Source: Achromobacter pestifer (lineage in GTDB: Bacteria; Pseudomonadota; Gammaproteobacteria; Burkholderiales; Burkholderiaceae_B). Taken from it: a DNA stretch of 64,000 nucleotides. The position numbers were made by a program, and so were the translations under genes. Under the pieces are notes generated by a model that was not told where the DNA came from, ran no database searches, and worked only from the letters and a program-made list of their open reading frames with translations. The stretch is from contig NZ_CADIJX010000003.1 in the NCBI RefSeq assembly GCF_902859625.1, positions 372,001 through 436,000 of the forward strand, written 5' to 3'. Each line of letters opens with the position of its first letter. Position 1 is the stretch's first letter. Positions 26,882 through 35,430 of the stretch are shown here, piece after piece.

Positions 26882-27853
26882 CTACAAGTCCACCCGCACC
26901 TTGCCTGCCTTCACCAGCCCGGCCACGTCGCGGATTTCGGACAGCAACGCCTGTTGCAACTGCTGGGGCGTGCCGCCGGTCGGCTGGAACCCCTGTTCGG
27001 CCAGCTTGGCGTGGACGGCGTCGGTTTGCAGCGCGCGGTTGATGCCCTGATTCAGCGCAGCAATCGTGGCTTCGGGCGTGCCCGCCGCGCAGTAGGTGCC
27101 GAATTGAATCTGCGCATCGAAGCCGGCGTAACCGCTTTCCGCGATGGTGGGAATGTCGGGGTATTTCGCCAGGCGCTCGCGGCTGGTCACGGCCAGCACG
27201 CGCAACCGGCCACTTTTCAAATAAGGTTCGACGGCGGCAACCGTGGCCACCACCAGTTGAATCTGCCCACCCAAGAGGTCAGTCATCATGGGGCCTGTGC
27301 CGCGATACGGCACATGCAGCATGTCGATGCCGCAGGCGGCTTGCAACAGTTCGGTGGCCAGGTGTTGCGGCGTGGCGTTGCCCGGTGATCCGAACGTCAG
27401 CCCCTTGGGTTCCCGTTTGGCCTGGGCCACCAGTTCCGCCAGTGTCTTGGCGGGCAGATCGCTGTTGACGGCCACCATATAGGGCGAGCGCGCGATCGGG
27501 CAGACGGGCGCCAACTGCTTGAGCACGTCTTCAGGCGGGCGGGCGTAATAGCGTACCGATGGCACCAGCCCGGCAAATAGCAGCACGCTGCCATCCTTGG
27601 CGCCATTGGCGGTGTAGTCTGCTCCCAGCATGCCGCTGGCGCCGGGCTTGTTTTCAACGATGACGGAGCGGTCAAGCGCGCCTTCCAGCGTGGCGGCGAT
27701 GACGCGGCCCAGCACGTCGGTGCCTCCACCGGGCGGAAAGGGGACGATGACGCGCAGCGGCGCTTCGCGCGCCACGGCCATGCGGCTCAACGTCAGAGCC
27801 ATGGGCGCCATCGAGCCGATGGCCAACTGCTTCAATAGGGTTCTGCGATTCAT
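26882..27853 (-). CDS. Bug-family periplasmic solute receptor
   Basis: A 323-residue tripartite tricarboxylate transporter receptor. The ATG at 27853 is preferred over a GTG 21 bases upstream, because a doubled GGAGAC ribosome site lies between them. The leader MNRRTLLKQLAIGSMAPMAL has a twin-arginine-like RR, so Tat export is possible, which is uncommon for Bug proteins. Family motifs are PLRVIVPFPPGGGTDVLGRV, VENKPGASGMLGA and VPYRGTGPMMTDLLGGQIQ. It lies 48 bases downstream of the alpha/beta-hydrolase gene in what looks like a three-gene operon. Confidence 0.9.
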   Translation of the reverse strand: MNRRTLLKQLAIGSMAPMALTLSRMAVAREAPLRVIVPFPPGGGTDVLGRVIAATLEGALDRSVIVENKPGASGMLGADYTANGAKDGSVLLFAGLVPSVRYYARPPEDVLKQLAPVCPIARSPYMVAVNSDLPAKTLAELVAQAKREPKGLTFGSPGNATPQHLATELLQAACGIDMLHVPYRGTGPMMTDLLGGQIQLVVATVAAVEPYLKSGRLRVLAVTSRERLAKYPDIPTIAESGYAGFDAQIQFGTYCAAGTPEATIAALNQGINRALQTDAVHAKLAEQGFQPTGGTPQQLQQALLSEIRDVAGLVKAGKVRVDL

Positions 27854-27901
27854 GTTGTTTGTCTCCGTCTCCACACCTTGGGGCCTGGCCGATCGTCTCT
27901 G

Positions 27902-28687
27902 TCAGGCGGACGATTCGGCGTCTTGCGGCAGTAAAAAGCCTTGCAGCGCCAAGGCCACGATGGCGGGATCCTCCACCGGCAGCATATGCCGCTGGCCAGG
28001 CACCACCTGCGCGCGGGCATTGGGTAGCGCTTGCGCCAGGTCGCGGGTCATGCGCGGGGTGGACCCCACGTCCTCGCTGCCAGTCATCGCCAGCGTCGGC
28101 CGTTCGATCGCGGGCGCGGCTTGCGCAAGAATCGTGTCGCCTTCCGCGAACAGTCGGTAGGCGGCCAGGAAGTTGGCGCGGTCGTTGTTGATCAGCCGTT
28201 GTCCGATGCTTGCGACGCGCTCGGGGCGCGCGGCCTGGAATTCCGGGGTAAACCAGCGTTCCAGCGAGATCGCCGCAGCGGCCTGCGGGTCCTGAGTGGC
28301 GGCAGCCGCCAATCGCGCCGTCACCGCGCGGACTTCGTCAGGCGTGCGCTGGAACACGGTGCTTAACAGGATCAGCCGCGAGACCCGGCTTGGCCGGGCG
28401 GCTGCATAGGCGCCTGCCACCAGCCCGCCCATGGAATATCCCAGCAGGTTCGCTTGGGGCCAGCCGGCCAGATCCAGTTCCGCATCCAGCTGCGCAATGA
28501 AATCCCGGATCCCCGCCCGGCCTTCGATAGCGGGGGCCGCGCCGTGACCCAGCAGGTCGTAGCGCAGCACGTCGAAATGCGGTTCCAGCAACGGCGCCAG
28601 GTCGTTCCATAGCGTGTGATCCAGCCCGACGCCGTGCAGCAGCACCAGCGGTTCGCCGCGGCCGGAACGCTGACGTTGGATGCTCAT
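27902..28687 (-). CDS. Alpha/beta hydrolase (enol-lactonase-like)
   Basis: A 261-residue alpha/beta-fold hydrolase resembling 3-oxoadipate enol-lactonases. The oxyanion motif is VLLHGVGLDHTLWN, the nucleophile elbow GYSMGG with Ser in the centre, the acid is in MTGSEDVGSTP, and the catalytic His is in PGQRHMLPVEDP. Its start overlaps the upstream gene's stop by 4 bases (ATGA), so both are translationally coupled. With the Bug receptor behind it, it probably acts on an imported lactone, ester or amide. The exact substrate is unknown. Confidence 0.88.
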   Translation of the reverse strand: MSIQRQRSGRGEPLVLLHGVGLDHTLWNDLAPLLEPHFDVLRYDLLGHGAAPAIEGRAGIRDFIAQLDAELDLAGWPQANLLGYSMGGLVAGAYAAARPSRVSRLILLSTVFQRTPDEVRAVTARLAAAATQDPQAAAAISLERWFTPEFQAARPERVASIGQRLINNDRANFLAAYRLFAEGDTILAQAAPAIERPTLAMTGSEDVGSTPRMTRDLAQALPNARAQVVPGQRHMLPVEDPAIVALALQGFLLPQDAESSA

Positions 28688-29277
28688 TTCGGTTGCGCCT
28701 CTTGCGCCAGTTCCTGCAAGTCGGAGTAGCGGTTTCCGATGCGGTGATGCGGGCGGCCCGACGTGGCTGCACCCAGTGCGACTACGATTTCATCCGGCGC
28801 CGGGGCGTCGGCGATGGTGGTCTGCACGGTCAGGTAGTGCGACCGCAGGCCTTCGTCCAGTTTGTGCATCAACGGCACCGTGATCACGCAGCCAGGGCCG
28901 CCGCGCATGTTGGTGAAGCTCAGGTAGCTGGTTCCGCCCACCGCGTTGCGGTACGCATTGCCAAAGCGCAGCGTATGGATCAGCGCCGACGCATGCTCGA
29001 CTTCGCCAGCGGTGCCCACCACGGCGGCCTTGCCGTAGGCCTCGATCTGGTCGGCGCCGCCTGCCTGGCGCAGGATTTCTTCCACCAGCAGTTCGCCCAG
29101 AGGCGGTGCATTTTCAAGAATCTGCGGCCGCAGATCTTCCTGGAAGGGCAGCCCTGCCCATGGATTGCGGATGACAGCGGCCGCGACGATCATGATCAGC
29201 GGGCGCTCGGCCGCCTTGCCGCCTTCAATGTGGGTCTTCTCTACGTAACTGACGATTTTGCGTACTTGCAAAGCCAT
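28684..29277 (-). CDS. Amino-acid-synthesis family protein (PF06684-like)
   Basis: A 197-residue protein of the poorly characterised AA_synth (DUF1185) family, recognised from KIVSYVEKTHIEGG, AAVIRNPWAGLPFQEDL, GKAAVVGTAGEVEHASALIH and ATSGRPHHRIGNRYSD. The ATG at 29277 is chosen for the GGAG before it rather than the start at 29313. Despite the family name its function is not established; relatives cluster with amidases and other catabolic hydrolases. It heads a probable operon with the hydrolase and Bug receptor and is divergent from a LysR gene. Confidence 0.82.
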   Translation of the reverse strand: MALQVRKIVSYVEKTHIEGGKAAERPLIMIVAAAVIRNPWAGLPFQEDLRPQILENAPPLGELLVEEILRQAGGADQIEAYGKAAVVGTAGEVEHASALIHTLRFGNAYRNAVGGTSYLSFTNMRGGPGCVITVPLMHKLDEGLRSHYLTVQTTIADAPAPDEIVVALGAATSGRPHHRIGNRYSDLQELAQEAQPK

Positions 29278-29348
29278 GCCATTGCTCCAATGCCTGCGTG
29301 ATGAACGATGCATGCATTGTTGAATTGCGGGTTGAATTTTGACAATCC

Positions 29349-29368
29349 AAATTAACGTAAGTTAATTT
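29349..29368. promoter_or_regulatory. Perfect palindrome, probable LysR operator
   Basis: AAATTAAC-GTAA-GTTAATTT is a perfect 8-bp inverted repeat in the 121-base region between the divergent LysR gene and the AA_synth-hydrolase-Bug operon. Its A/T-rich arms contrast with the GC-rich surroundings, and it contains a T-N11-A core. Confidence 0.7.
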
Positions 29369-29398
29369 CGGAAAATCTGAATTCAATCCGCCTCCGCC

Positions 29399-30307
29399 AT
29401 GCCATCGCCCCTGAAGATCCAGCACCTGCGCCAGTTTCTACTGGCTGCCGACCACGGTAGTTTTCGCTTGGCGGCCGAGGGTACCCATCGATCGCAGGCG
29501 GCGGTGTCGGCCGCCATGCAGGATCTTGAACAGCAACTGGGCGCACCCTTGTTCGAGGCAGGCAAGCGGGCGCAATTGACGCCACTGGGCCAGGCGGTGG
29601 CGCCGTTGTTTCGCGAACTGCTGTCCACGCACGACCGCGTGCTGGATGCCGCACGCCAGTTGGGCATGGGCAATACCGGGCCAGTGTCGTTGGCGGTAAT
29701 GCCATCGCTGGCGGATGAGTGGCTGCCGCGGCTGCTGGCGCGCTATGCGCGCAGCCATCCCGACATCCGCATTCGGGCCGTGGACGAGTCGTCGCAGGAC
29801 GTGCACCGGCTGGTGTTGAACGGTGAAGTGCAGGTTGGCGTGGCTGGGCAGGTGCCGCGTACCGCCGAGGTGGCGTTCACGCCGGTCGCGCGCGATGCGT
29901 TCGGATTGGTCTGCCGCAAGAGCCATCCGCTGGCACGGCGTCGCGGCCCGGTGCCCTGGTCCGCCCTGGAAGCCGAACGACTGATTGGCAACGCCACTTT
30001 CGACACGCTGAGGAATCAGCAGTTGGGGCGCGTCATCGATGACCCGGCAATGGTGGTGTCCAACCGCGCCTCGCTGTTGGCAAGTGTGGTGAGCGGCCTG
30101 GGCGTGACCGTGCTGCCGGTGTTGGCTCGCCCCGCCGTCAGCACCGGCTTGGCATTCGTGCCGCTGGCCGAGCCCACGGTGGAGCGCATCGTGGGCGTTC
30201 TGACCCGCAAAGAAGAAACACTGTTGCCGTCGGTAGCAGCCATGCACGCGCTGGCGCTGCAATCGCTGGCCCAATTCACGCGACGCAAGGGTGCGGTGCT
30301 GGTGTAG
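29399..30307 (+). CDS. LysR family transcriptional regulator
   Basis: A 302-residue LysR regulator. The helix-turn-helix is at residues 5-63 (IQHLRQFLLAADHGSFRLAAEGTHRSQAAVSAAMQDLEQQL), and the effector-binding domain follows from about 92. It is divergent from the AA_synth/hydrolase/Bug operon, with a perfect palindrome between them, so it very likely controls that operon. The ATG is 30 bases after the palindrome. Confidence 0.93.
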   Translation: MPSPLKIQHLRQFLLAADHGSFRLAAEGTHRSQAAVSAAMQDLEQQLGAPLFEAGKRAQLTPLGQAVAPLFRELLSTHDRVLDAARQLGMGNTGPVSLAVMPSLADEWLPRLLARYARSHPDIRIRAVDESSQDVHRLVLNGEVQVGVAGQVPRTAEVAFTPVARDAFGLVCRKSHPLARRRGPVPWSALEAERLIGNATFDTLRNQQLGRVIDDPAMVVSNRASLLASVVSGLGVTVLPVLARPAVSTGLAFVPLAEPTVERIVGVLTRKEETLLPSVAAMHALALQSLAQFTRRKGAVLV

Positions 30308-30601
30308 GTCGGGCGCGATCCGCAGGGCTGCTTGAGCGGTAAGGGTTCCCACCCCCCTTCGGCGTCCGTGAAGCCCAGCTTAAGCATTCCTTGATTGGCA
30401 GCCCCTCGGCGCTGCGTCAGAGTGCGCAACAGAGAAAACGGCCGACAGATGCCGTCCCAGGCTGCGGGTGTCACCGCCGCCTGCCGCAGCCCCCGCACAG
30501 ACGAAACCTATCGAAGTAGACAGCCCGGGATACACCGGGCAGCTCGCTATCGGCCGCCGCCAGCAGGCAGCGGCTTTCCCTGTTGGTCCGAGGAGACAAC
30601 A

Positions 30602-31468
30602 ATGAGCAAGAGCTGGAAGTCGTTTGTAGGCGCGGTGGGTGTGGCGGCGGGTATGGCGGGGGGCGCGGCGCATGCCGCCGATGCGCCGCCGGACATCAAA
30701 CTGATGCAGCTATCCGTCGGCAAGATCGAGCTGGACAAAGGCTTCATGACCGCCATGGTGGACGTGGGCACCAAGATCAAGATCCCCGTGCCGGCCTATG
30801 TCATTCAACACCCGCGCGGCCTGGTGCTGTTTGATACCGGCATGAACCAGGCCACCGCCGACGGCAACTGCGCCAACTATTGGGGCCAGGGCTTGTGCGG
30901 CGCATTCAATTCCATCCAGGGCCGCGACGAAGTCGTCGACCGCCAGTTGAAGGCGGCAGGCTTTGACGTCAGCGATGTGAAGTACGTCGTGTACTCCCAC
31001 TTCCATCTGGATCACGCCGGCAACATCAAGATGTTCCCCAACGCCAGGCACGTTGTGCAGAAGGCCGAGTTGCGCGCCGCCTGGTGGCCGGAAAAGTTCC
31101 AGCGGGCCGCCTACGTGATGAAGGACTTCGACACCACGCGCGACTACGACTTCATCCAGGTGGAAGGCGACTTCGACCTGTTTGGCGACGGCTCGATCGT
31201 GTTGCTGGACACCAAGGGCCACACGCAGGGCCACCAGTCCTTGCAGGTGAAACTGAAGAACACCGGCACGGTGCTGCTGGCGGCAGACGCGATCTACACG
31301 GGCGAGAACGAGGCGGGCGTGATTCCTGGCATCACGTGGAACACGGCGGCCTCGATGCAGGCGATTGACCGCCTGAAGCAGATCCGTGACGCGCGCCAGG
31401 GCAAGCTTTGGTACAGCCATGACGCGGAGCAGCACGCGCAGAACGCCAAAACCAAAGTCTTCGACTGA
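30602..31468 (+). CDS. Exported metallo-beta-lactamase-fold hydrolase (AHL-lactonase-like)
   Basis: A 288-residue MBL-fold enzyme whose nearest visible resemblance is to N-acyl-homoserine-lactone lactonases. The ATG at 30602 follows AGGAGACAACA; the frame upstream has no such support. A signal peptide covers residues 1-26 (GGAAHAADAPP), so it should be periplasmic. The zinc motif is SHFHLDHAG with H133, H135, D137 and H138; later ligands are the His in DTKGHTQGHQ, the Asp in LAADAIY and a C-terminal YSHDAEQ. The lactone substrate is inferred only from the fold subgroup. The ABC ATPase gene starts 5 bases after its stop, so it is probably the first gene of that operon. Confidence 0.85.
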   Translation: MSKSWKSFVGAVGVAAGMAGGAAHAADAPPDIKLMQLSVGKIELDKGFMTAMVDVGTKIKIPVPAYVIQHPRGLVLFDTGMNQATADGNCANYWGQGLCGAFNSIQGRDEVVDRQLKAAGFDVSDVKYVVYSHFHLDHAGNIKMFPNARHVVQKAELRAAWWPEKFQRAAYVMKDFDTTRDYDFIQVEGDFDLFGDGSIVLLDTKGHTQGHQSLQVKLKNTGTVLLAADAIYTGENEAGVIPGITWNTAASMQAIDRLKQIRDARQGKLWYSHDAEQHAQNAKTKVFD

Positions 31469-31473
31469 CGGGC

Positions 31474-32469
31474 ATGGCCATGCAGCCGGCTGTTGCATTG
31501 CACCAGGTCTGCAAGTCGTTCGGACCCCGCCAAGTCCTGCATTCCCTGAGCCTGTCCGTCAGGCCCGGTGAAATCGTGGGCCTGTTGGGGCCGAACGGCA
31601 GCGGCAAGACCACCACCCTGCGCCTGATGGCGGGGTTCTACACGCCCGACAGCGGCCGCGTCACGATTCGGGGCCACGCCCCGGCACCGGGGCGCGGCAA
31701 CGCCGACATCGGTTACCTGCCAGAGCGCGCGCCGCTCTATGAATCGTTGACGGTGACGCAGTACCTGGAGTTCGGGGCGGGCGTGAAGGTGGCGGGCGGG
31801 GCGGGCATGCGCCGCCAAAGCATCGAACGCGCCATCGATGGTTTTGACTTGCAAGCCGTGGCGCGCACCGTGATCGGCCGGCTGTCCAAGGGGCAGCGCC
31901 AGCGTGTCGGGCTGGCGCAAGCCGTGTTGCACGATCCGCCGGTGCTGTTGCTGGACGAAGCTACCAACGGCCTGGATCCCGTGCAGATTGTGGAAGCGCG
32001 CGCGATGATCCGGCGCTGCGCGCAGGGACGGGCTGTCGTTTTCAGCAGCCACTTGATGCAGGAAGTGGAGGCGCTGTGCACGCGCATCGTCATCTTGCGG
32101 CAGGGCCGGTTGGTGGAAGACGCTGCGTTGGGGGACGCGCAGGCGGCGTTGCAGCTGAAGCTGGCGTTGCCCACGGCGCACCACGGGGCTTTGCACGCGG
32201 CCTTGTCCGCCTGCCCGGGCGTGCGCGGTGTGGACGTCACCGCGCTGGATGGCGCATGCAGCAAATGGCGCATCAGCTGGGATACGAATGCCAAGGATAT
32301 GGCCCGCGCCGACGCAAGTGGTGCAAGCGGCGCAACGTGCGACGCCGTGCTGCGCATTGTGCTGGTGCACGCGGAATTGCGTGCGGTGCTGTCCTTGCAG
32401 GACGCGGTGGAAACGCGGCTGTTGGCGGCGCTGGCGCCGAACGATCCCGTAATCCGGAGGCAGGCATGA
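31474..32469 (+). CDS. ABC transporter ATP-binding protein (Gld/NosF type)
   Basis: A 331-residue cytosolic ATPase. Walker A is GPNGSGKTT, the Q-loop region IGYLPERAPLYESLTV, the signature LSKGQRQRVGLAQAVL, Walker B VLLLDEATNGLDP and the switch His in SSHLMQEVE. A C-terminal extension of about 90 residues after the ATPase core is typical of the GldA/NosF-like group. It overlaps the permease gene by 4 bases (ATGA). Together with the permease and the GldG-like and DUF4340 proteins it makes an ABC-2-type exporter complex. Confidence 0.92.
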   Translation: MAMQPAVALHQVCKSFGPRQVLHSLSLSVRPGEIVGLLGPNGSGKTTTLRLMAGFYTPDSGRVTIRGHAPAPGRGNADIGYLPERAPLYESLTVTQYLEFGAGVKVAGGAGMRRQSIERAIDGFDLQAVARTVIGRLSKGQRQRVGLAQAVLHDPPVLLLDEATNGLDPVQIVEARAMIRRCAQGRAVVFSSHLMQEVEALCTRIVILRQGRLVEDAALGDAQAALQLKLALPTAHHGALHAALSACPGVRGVDVTALDGACSKWRISWDTNAKDMARADASGASGATCDAVLRIVLVHAELRAVLSLQDAVETRLLAALAPNDPVIRRQA

Positions 32470-33179
32470 AAGGATTTGGCGCGCTGTACCGGAAGGAGCT
32501 GCGAACGGATTTCGGGTCACCGGTGGCCTTGGTGGTGGTCGCTGTGTTCTGGGGGCTGTCGGGCTACTTGTTCAGCTTCAATCTGTTCTTCGTCAGCACG
32601 GGCCAGATGGTGACGGCGTTTCACAACATGACGATCCTGCTGATCCTGGTGATGCCCTTGGTCAGCATGCGGGCGTTCGCCGAAGAGGCACGCCAAGGCA
32701 CGCTGGAGCTGCTGCTGACCTTGCCCTTGTCGGACGCCACGCTGGTTGCCGCCAAGTATGCGGCCGGGCTGACGGTGCTGGCACTGATGCTGGCCGGCAC
32801 CACTGCTGCGGTACTGCCGCTGGCCTGGTATGGACAGCCGGATTACGGGCCGATCGTCGGCGGCTATGTTGGCGTGTTCCTGTACGGCGCGTTGTTCCTG
32901 GCGATCGGCATCGCGGTATCCAGCACTTGCACCAATCAGATTGTCGCCGCCAGTGCCACCTGGGGGATTCTGGTGTTGCTGTGGTTCATCGACTACCCCG
33001 CCGCGTTGGACGCCTTCCCCGCGCTGTCGCCGTTCTTCCAGGCGCTGTCCTTGTCGGCTCAGCACGTGGACTTCATCCGTGGCGTGCTGCCCGGGCCTGC
33101 CACGGTGATGCTGGCCAGCCTTACGATGCTGGCGTTGATGATCGCGGCGGTCAACCTGAAACGCTGGAGACTGCGATGA
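32466..33179 (+). CDS. ABC-2 type permease (GldF/NosY-like)
   Basis: A 237-residue inner-membrane protein with six hydrophobic helices. The N-terminus (LYRKELRTDFGSPVALVVVAVFWGLSGY) and the motif FAEEARQGTLELLLTLPLSD are typical of the ABC-2 permease group that includes GldF and NosY. The longer frame upstream of 32466 only reads through the ATPase gene. Both ends overlap neighbours by 4 bases, so expression is tightly coupled. It should form the channel with the ATPase. Confidence 0.9.
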   Translation: MKGFGALYRKELRTDFGSPVALVVVAVFWGLSGYLFSFNLFFVSTGQMVTAFHNMTILLILVMPLVSMRAFAEEARQGTLELLLTLPLSDATLVAAKYAAGLTVLALMLAGTTAAVLPLAWYGQPDYGPIVGGYVGVFLYGALFLAIGIAVSSTCTNQIVAASATWGILVLLWFIDYPAALDAFPALSPFFQALSLSAQHVDFIRGVLPGPATVMLASLTMLALMIAAVNLKRWRLR

Positions 33180-34561
33180 ACCCGCATCCGGTGTGGCGGC
33201 GCGCGGGCAGACGGTTGTTGCTGTGGTTGCCGTTGCTGGCCGTCGCTGCGTTATTGCTGGCGCTGAACCTGTGGACGTCCCGTCACCTGGGGCGGATGGA
33301 TCTGACCGCGCAACGGCTCTACAGCCTGGCGCCCGAGAGCATCGAAGTCGCGCGCCAGATCAAGCAGCCGGTTGAGGTGACGTGGTTCTACGATTTGCGC
33401 AACAAAAGCATGGTCGATGCGCTGGAGCTGCTGCGCCAGTACCAGCATGCCAACCCGCTGATCCGCGTGCGCGGCGTGGACCCGGCGCTGCGGCCCGCCG
33501 ATGCGCGCGAAGCGGGCATTCAGTTCGCGGGTAGCGCGGTGCTGCATTCGGATTCCCGGAAGTTGACGATCAATGGCGGTACCGAAACCGACTTCACCAA
33601 TGCGTTGATCCGCATCAGCCAGCGTGGCGCGCAGACGGTCTGCTTCACGCAGGGGCATCGCGAAGCCGTGTTGGACAGTCTGACTTCGTTGGACGACCTG
33701 GAAGACCATGGCGACGACGAAAACCTGGTTGCCCGCGTGGAGGTCCATGAACAGCATGGCATGGCGATGGCCCGCAACGCGCTCCAGACGCTGGGGTTTT
33801 CCACCCGAAGCGTGAACGCTGGCAGTGTGGCGCAAGCGCTACCTGCTTGCGCGGTGGTGGTGGCGGCAGGCCCGCGCGCGCCGTTCGGTCAAGACGACGC
33901 CCAGGCATTGCGCGATTGGACCGCAGCAGGCGGCAAGACCCTGCTGCTGCTGGAGCCGGATACGAACCACGGACTGGACGCGCTGCTGAGTGATTTCGGC
34001 ATTGCGCGGCCCCCCGGTGCGCTGGCGGACCCGGGCAGCCATTACCGCAATGATCCGGGCAGTCCAGCCGTCAGCGACTACACGCGCCACAAGATGACGC
34101 GCGGGCTGCCGCTTAGTTTCTTTCCCGGCGCCAGTGGGCTGGAGCCTGCTGGCGATAGCCTGCCCAAGGGCGTGGTCGTCACGCCCTTGGCGCAGACATC
34201 CAGCCAGGCGCATCTGCCTGGCCAGCCGGCGTCGCGCTATACCTTGATGGCGCTGGCCACGCGCAACGCGCAAGCGGCCAGCGCGGAGGGCGCGGCGCAC
34301 CCGACGCTGCTGGTGGCGGGTGACAGCGACTTTGCCACCAACCGCCATTTCGCTACGTTGGGCAACGGCGCGCTGTTCACCAGCGCGGTGACGCTGTTGG
34401 CGGGGGAAGACGCTTTGCTGACGATCCGGCCGCGCCATTATGAAGGCCGCCGCGTCGAACTCACCAACCGTCAGATGCGGGCGGTGTTCTGGACCAGCAC
34501 GGTCGCCTTGCCTCTGCTGGCGCTGATGACGGGATTGCTGCTGTGGTGGAGGCGCCGGTGA
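33176..34561 (+). CDS. GldG-like ABC transporter auxiliary protein
   Basis: A 461-residue protein with one helix at each end (about 14-36 and 437-457) and a large periplasmic middle, as in the GldG/ABC_transp_aux family. The start of the domain shows the usual DLTAQRLYSLAPESIEVARQIKQPVEV. Further family elements are QTVCFTQGHRE and LLLEPDTNHGLDALLSDFGI. The ATG at 33176 overlaps the permease stop. In gliding bacteria GldG works with GldA/GldF; here no gliding machinery is present, so the role is open, perhaps envelope export or extraction of a polymer. Confidence 0.88.
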   Translation: MNPHPVWRRAGRRLLLWLPLLAVAALLLALNLWTSRHLGRMDLTAQRLYSLAPESIEVARQIKQPVEVTWFYDLRNKSMVDALELLRQYQHANPLIRVRGVDPALRPADAREAGIQFAGSAVLHSDSRKLTINGGTETDFTNALIRISQRGAQTVCFTQGHREAVLDSLTSLDDLEDHGDDENLVARVEVHEQHGMAMARNALQTLGFSTRSVNAGSVAQALPACAVVVAAGPRAPFGQDDAQALRDWTAAGGKTLLLLEPDTNHGLDALLSDFGIARPPGALADPGSHYRNDPGSPAVSDYTRHKMTRGLPLSFFPGASGLEPAGDSLPKGVVVTPLAQTSSQAHLPGQPASRYTLMALATRNAQAASAEGAAHPTLLVAGDSDFATNRHFATLGNGALFTSAVTLLAGEDALLTIRPRHYEGRRVELTNRQMRAVFWTSTVALPLLALMTGLLLWWRRR

Positions 34562-35112
34562 TGCGCCCGCACATCGGATGGCTACTGCTGCTGGTGGCCG
34601 GCGTCGCCCTGTCGGCCTGGCAATGGCAGGACGCCGCCGAGGCCCCGGCCGCGCACGATGGCCATACGCATGTGCACGATGACGCCGGAAAGCCTGCCCG
34701 GCTGTACGCCTGGAATGCGGGGCAGGCCGCCAAGGTGACGCTAACGACGCCCACCACCACGGTCACGCTGACTCGCGGCGACACGGGTTGGACCGCGACG
34801 CCGGCAAGCATTGCTGAAGGCTTCGATGCGGCGGATTTTCTGGCCTTGTTCTCGCAAGCCCGCAGCGACCGGGTGCTGGCGCCCCATCCAGATCAGCCAT
34901 ACGGATTGAACCCGCCCCAACTGCGCATCGACATCAGCGATGCCACGGGCGCACGTCTTGCCGGAATGAAGGTCGGGGCGCTGGCGCCGGATGGACTAGG
35001 CCGATATGTGCAATTGCCCGACGAAGCGCAGATCCGCATCATCCCCGACTACCAAACCCGGGCGCCAATGGCAGTGATGCATCAGGTAAACCCCCGTGCG
35101 GAAACCCCCTAG
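34561..35112 (+). CDS. DUF4340-type periplasmic protein
   Basis: A 183-residue protein with one N-terminal helix (about 6-20) and a His/Asp-rich stretch directly after it (AHDGHTHVHDDAG), then beta-rich repeats such as TLTRGDTGWTATPASIAEGFD. It resembles the DUF4340 proteins that regularly follow GldG-type genes, but it is much shorter than the usual two-repeat forms. The ATG shares one base with the gldG-like stop (TGATG). The His-rich segment could bind metal. It is the last gene of the MBL-ABC operon. Confidence 0.75.
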   Translation: MRPHIGWLLLLVAGVALSAWQWQDAAEAPAAHDGHTHVHDDAGKPARLYAWNAGQAAKVTLTTPTTTVTLTRGDTGWTATPASIAEGFDAADFLALFSQARSDRVLAPHPDQPYGLNPPQLRIDISDATGARLAGMKVGALAPDGLGRYVQLPDEAQIRIIPDYQTRAPMAVMHQVNPRAETP

Positions 35113-35430
35113 CCAGCGGCCACTCTACGGCTTGTGAAGCCCGGCTTGCACAAAGATAAATAGGCGCTGAATAAGGGGCATACCTATACTTCGATTCCAT
35201 TATCGGACGGGTAAGAATCAGCGCCTTTACGGGCCACCTGAACCCGCCACATAACCGCCTTCCGGCCCGCGCTGTATCGCAGCGGCAGCGGGTACGGCAA
35301 GGTCCATAACGAGACAAGGGTGCGCTCAGCGCACCCAGGGCGACAAGCCCGCACCGCCACGCTGGAAGACACGTTGCCGCGGCAACGCATCGTCCCCGCG
35401 GCAGGTGCTTAGCGTATTGGGAGAAGACGC
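35113..35430 (+). other. Leader region of the ABC-importer operon with two hairpins
   Basis: No gene is visible in these 318 bases. Two strong palindromes are: GGGTGCGC-TCA-GCGCACCC (35318-35336) and GTTGCCGCGGCAAC (35373-35386). Neither is followed by a T-run, so they are not simple terminators; they may be regulator sites or structures in the 5' leader. I could not identify a convincing -35/-10 pair. Confidence 0.5.

Noticed and set aside
31474-34561. nos (nitrous oxide) maturation genes
   Set aside because: The ATPase and permease resemble NosF/NosY, but no nosZ, nosD or nosL is near and a GldG-like protein follows, so a Gld-type label fits better.
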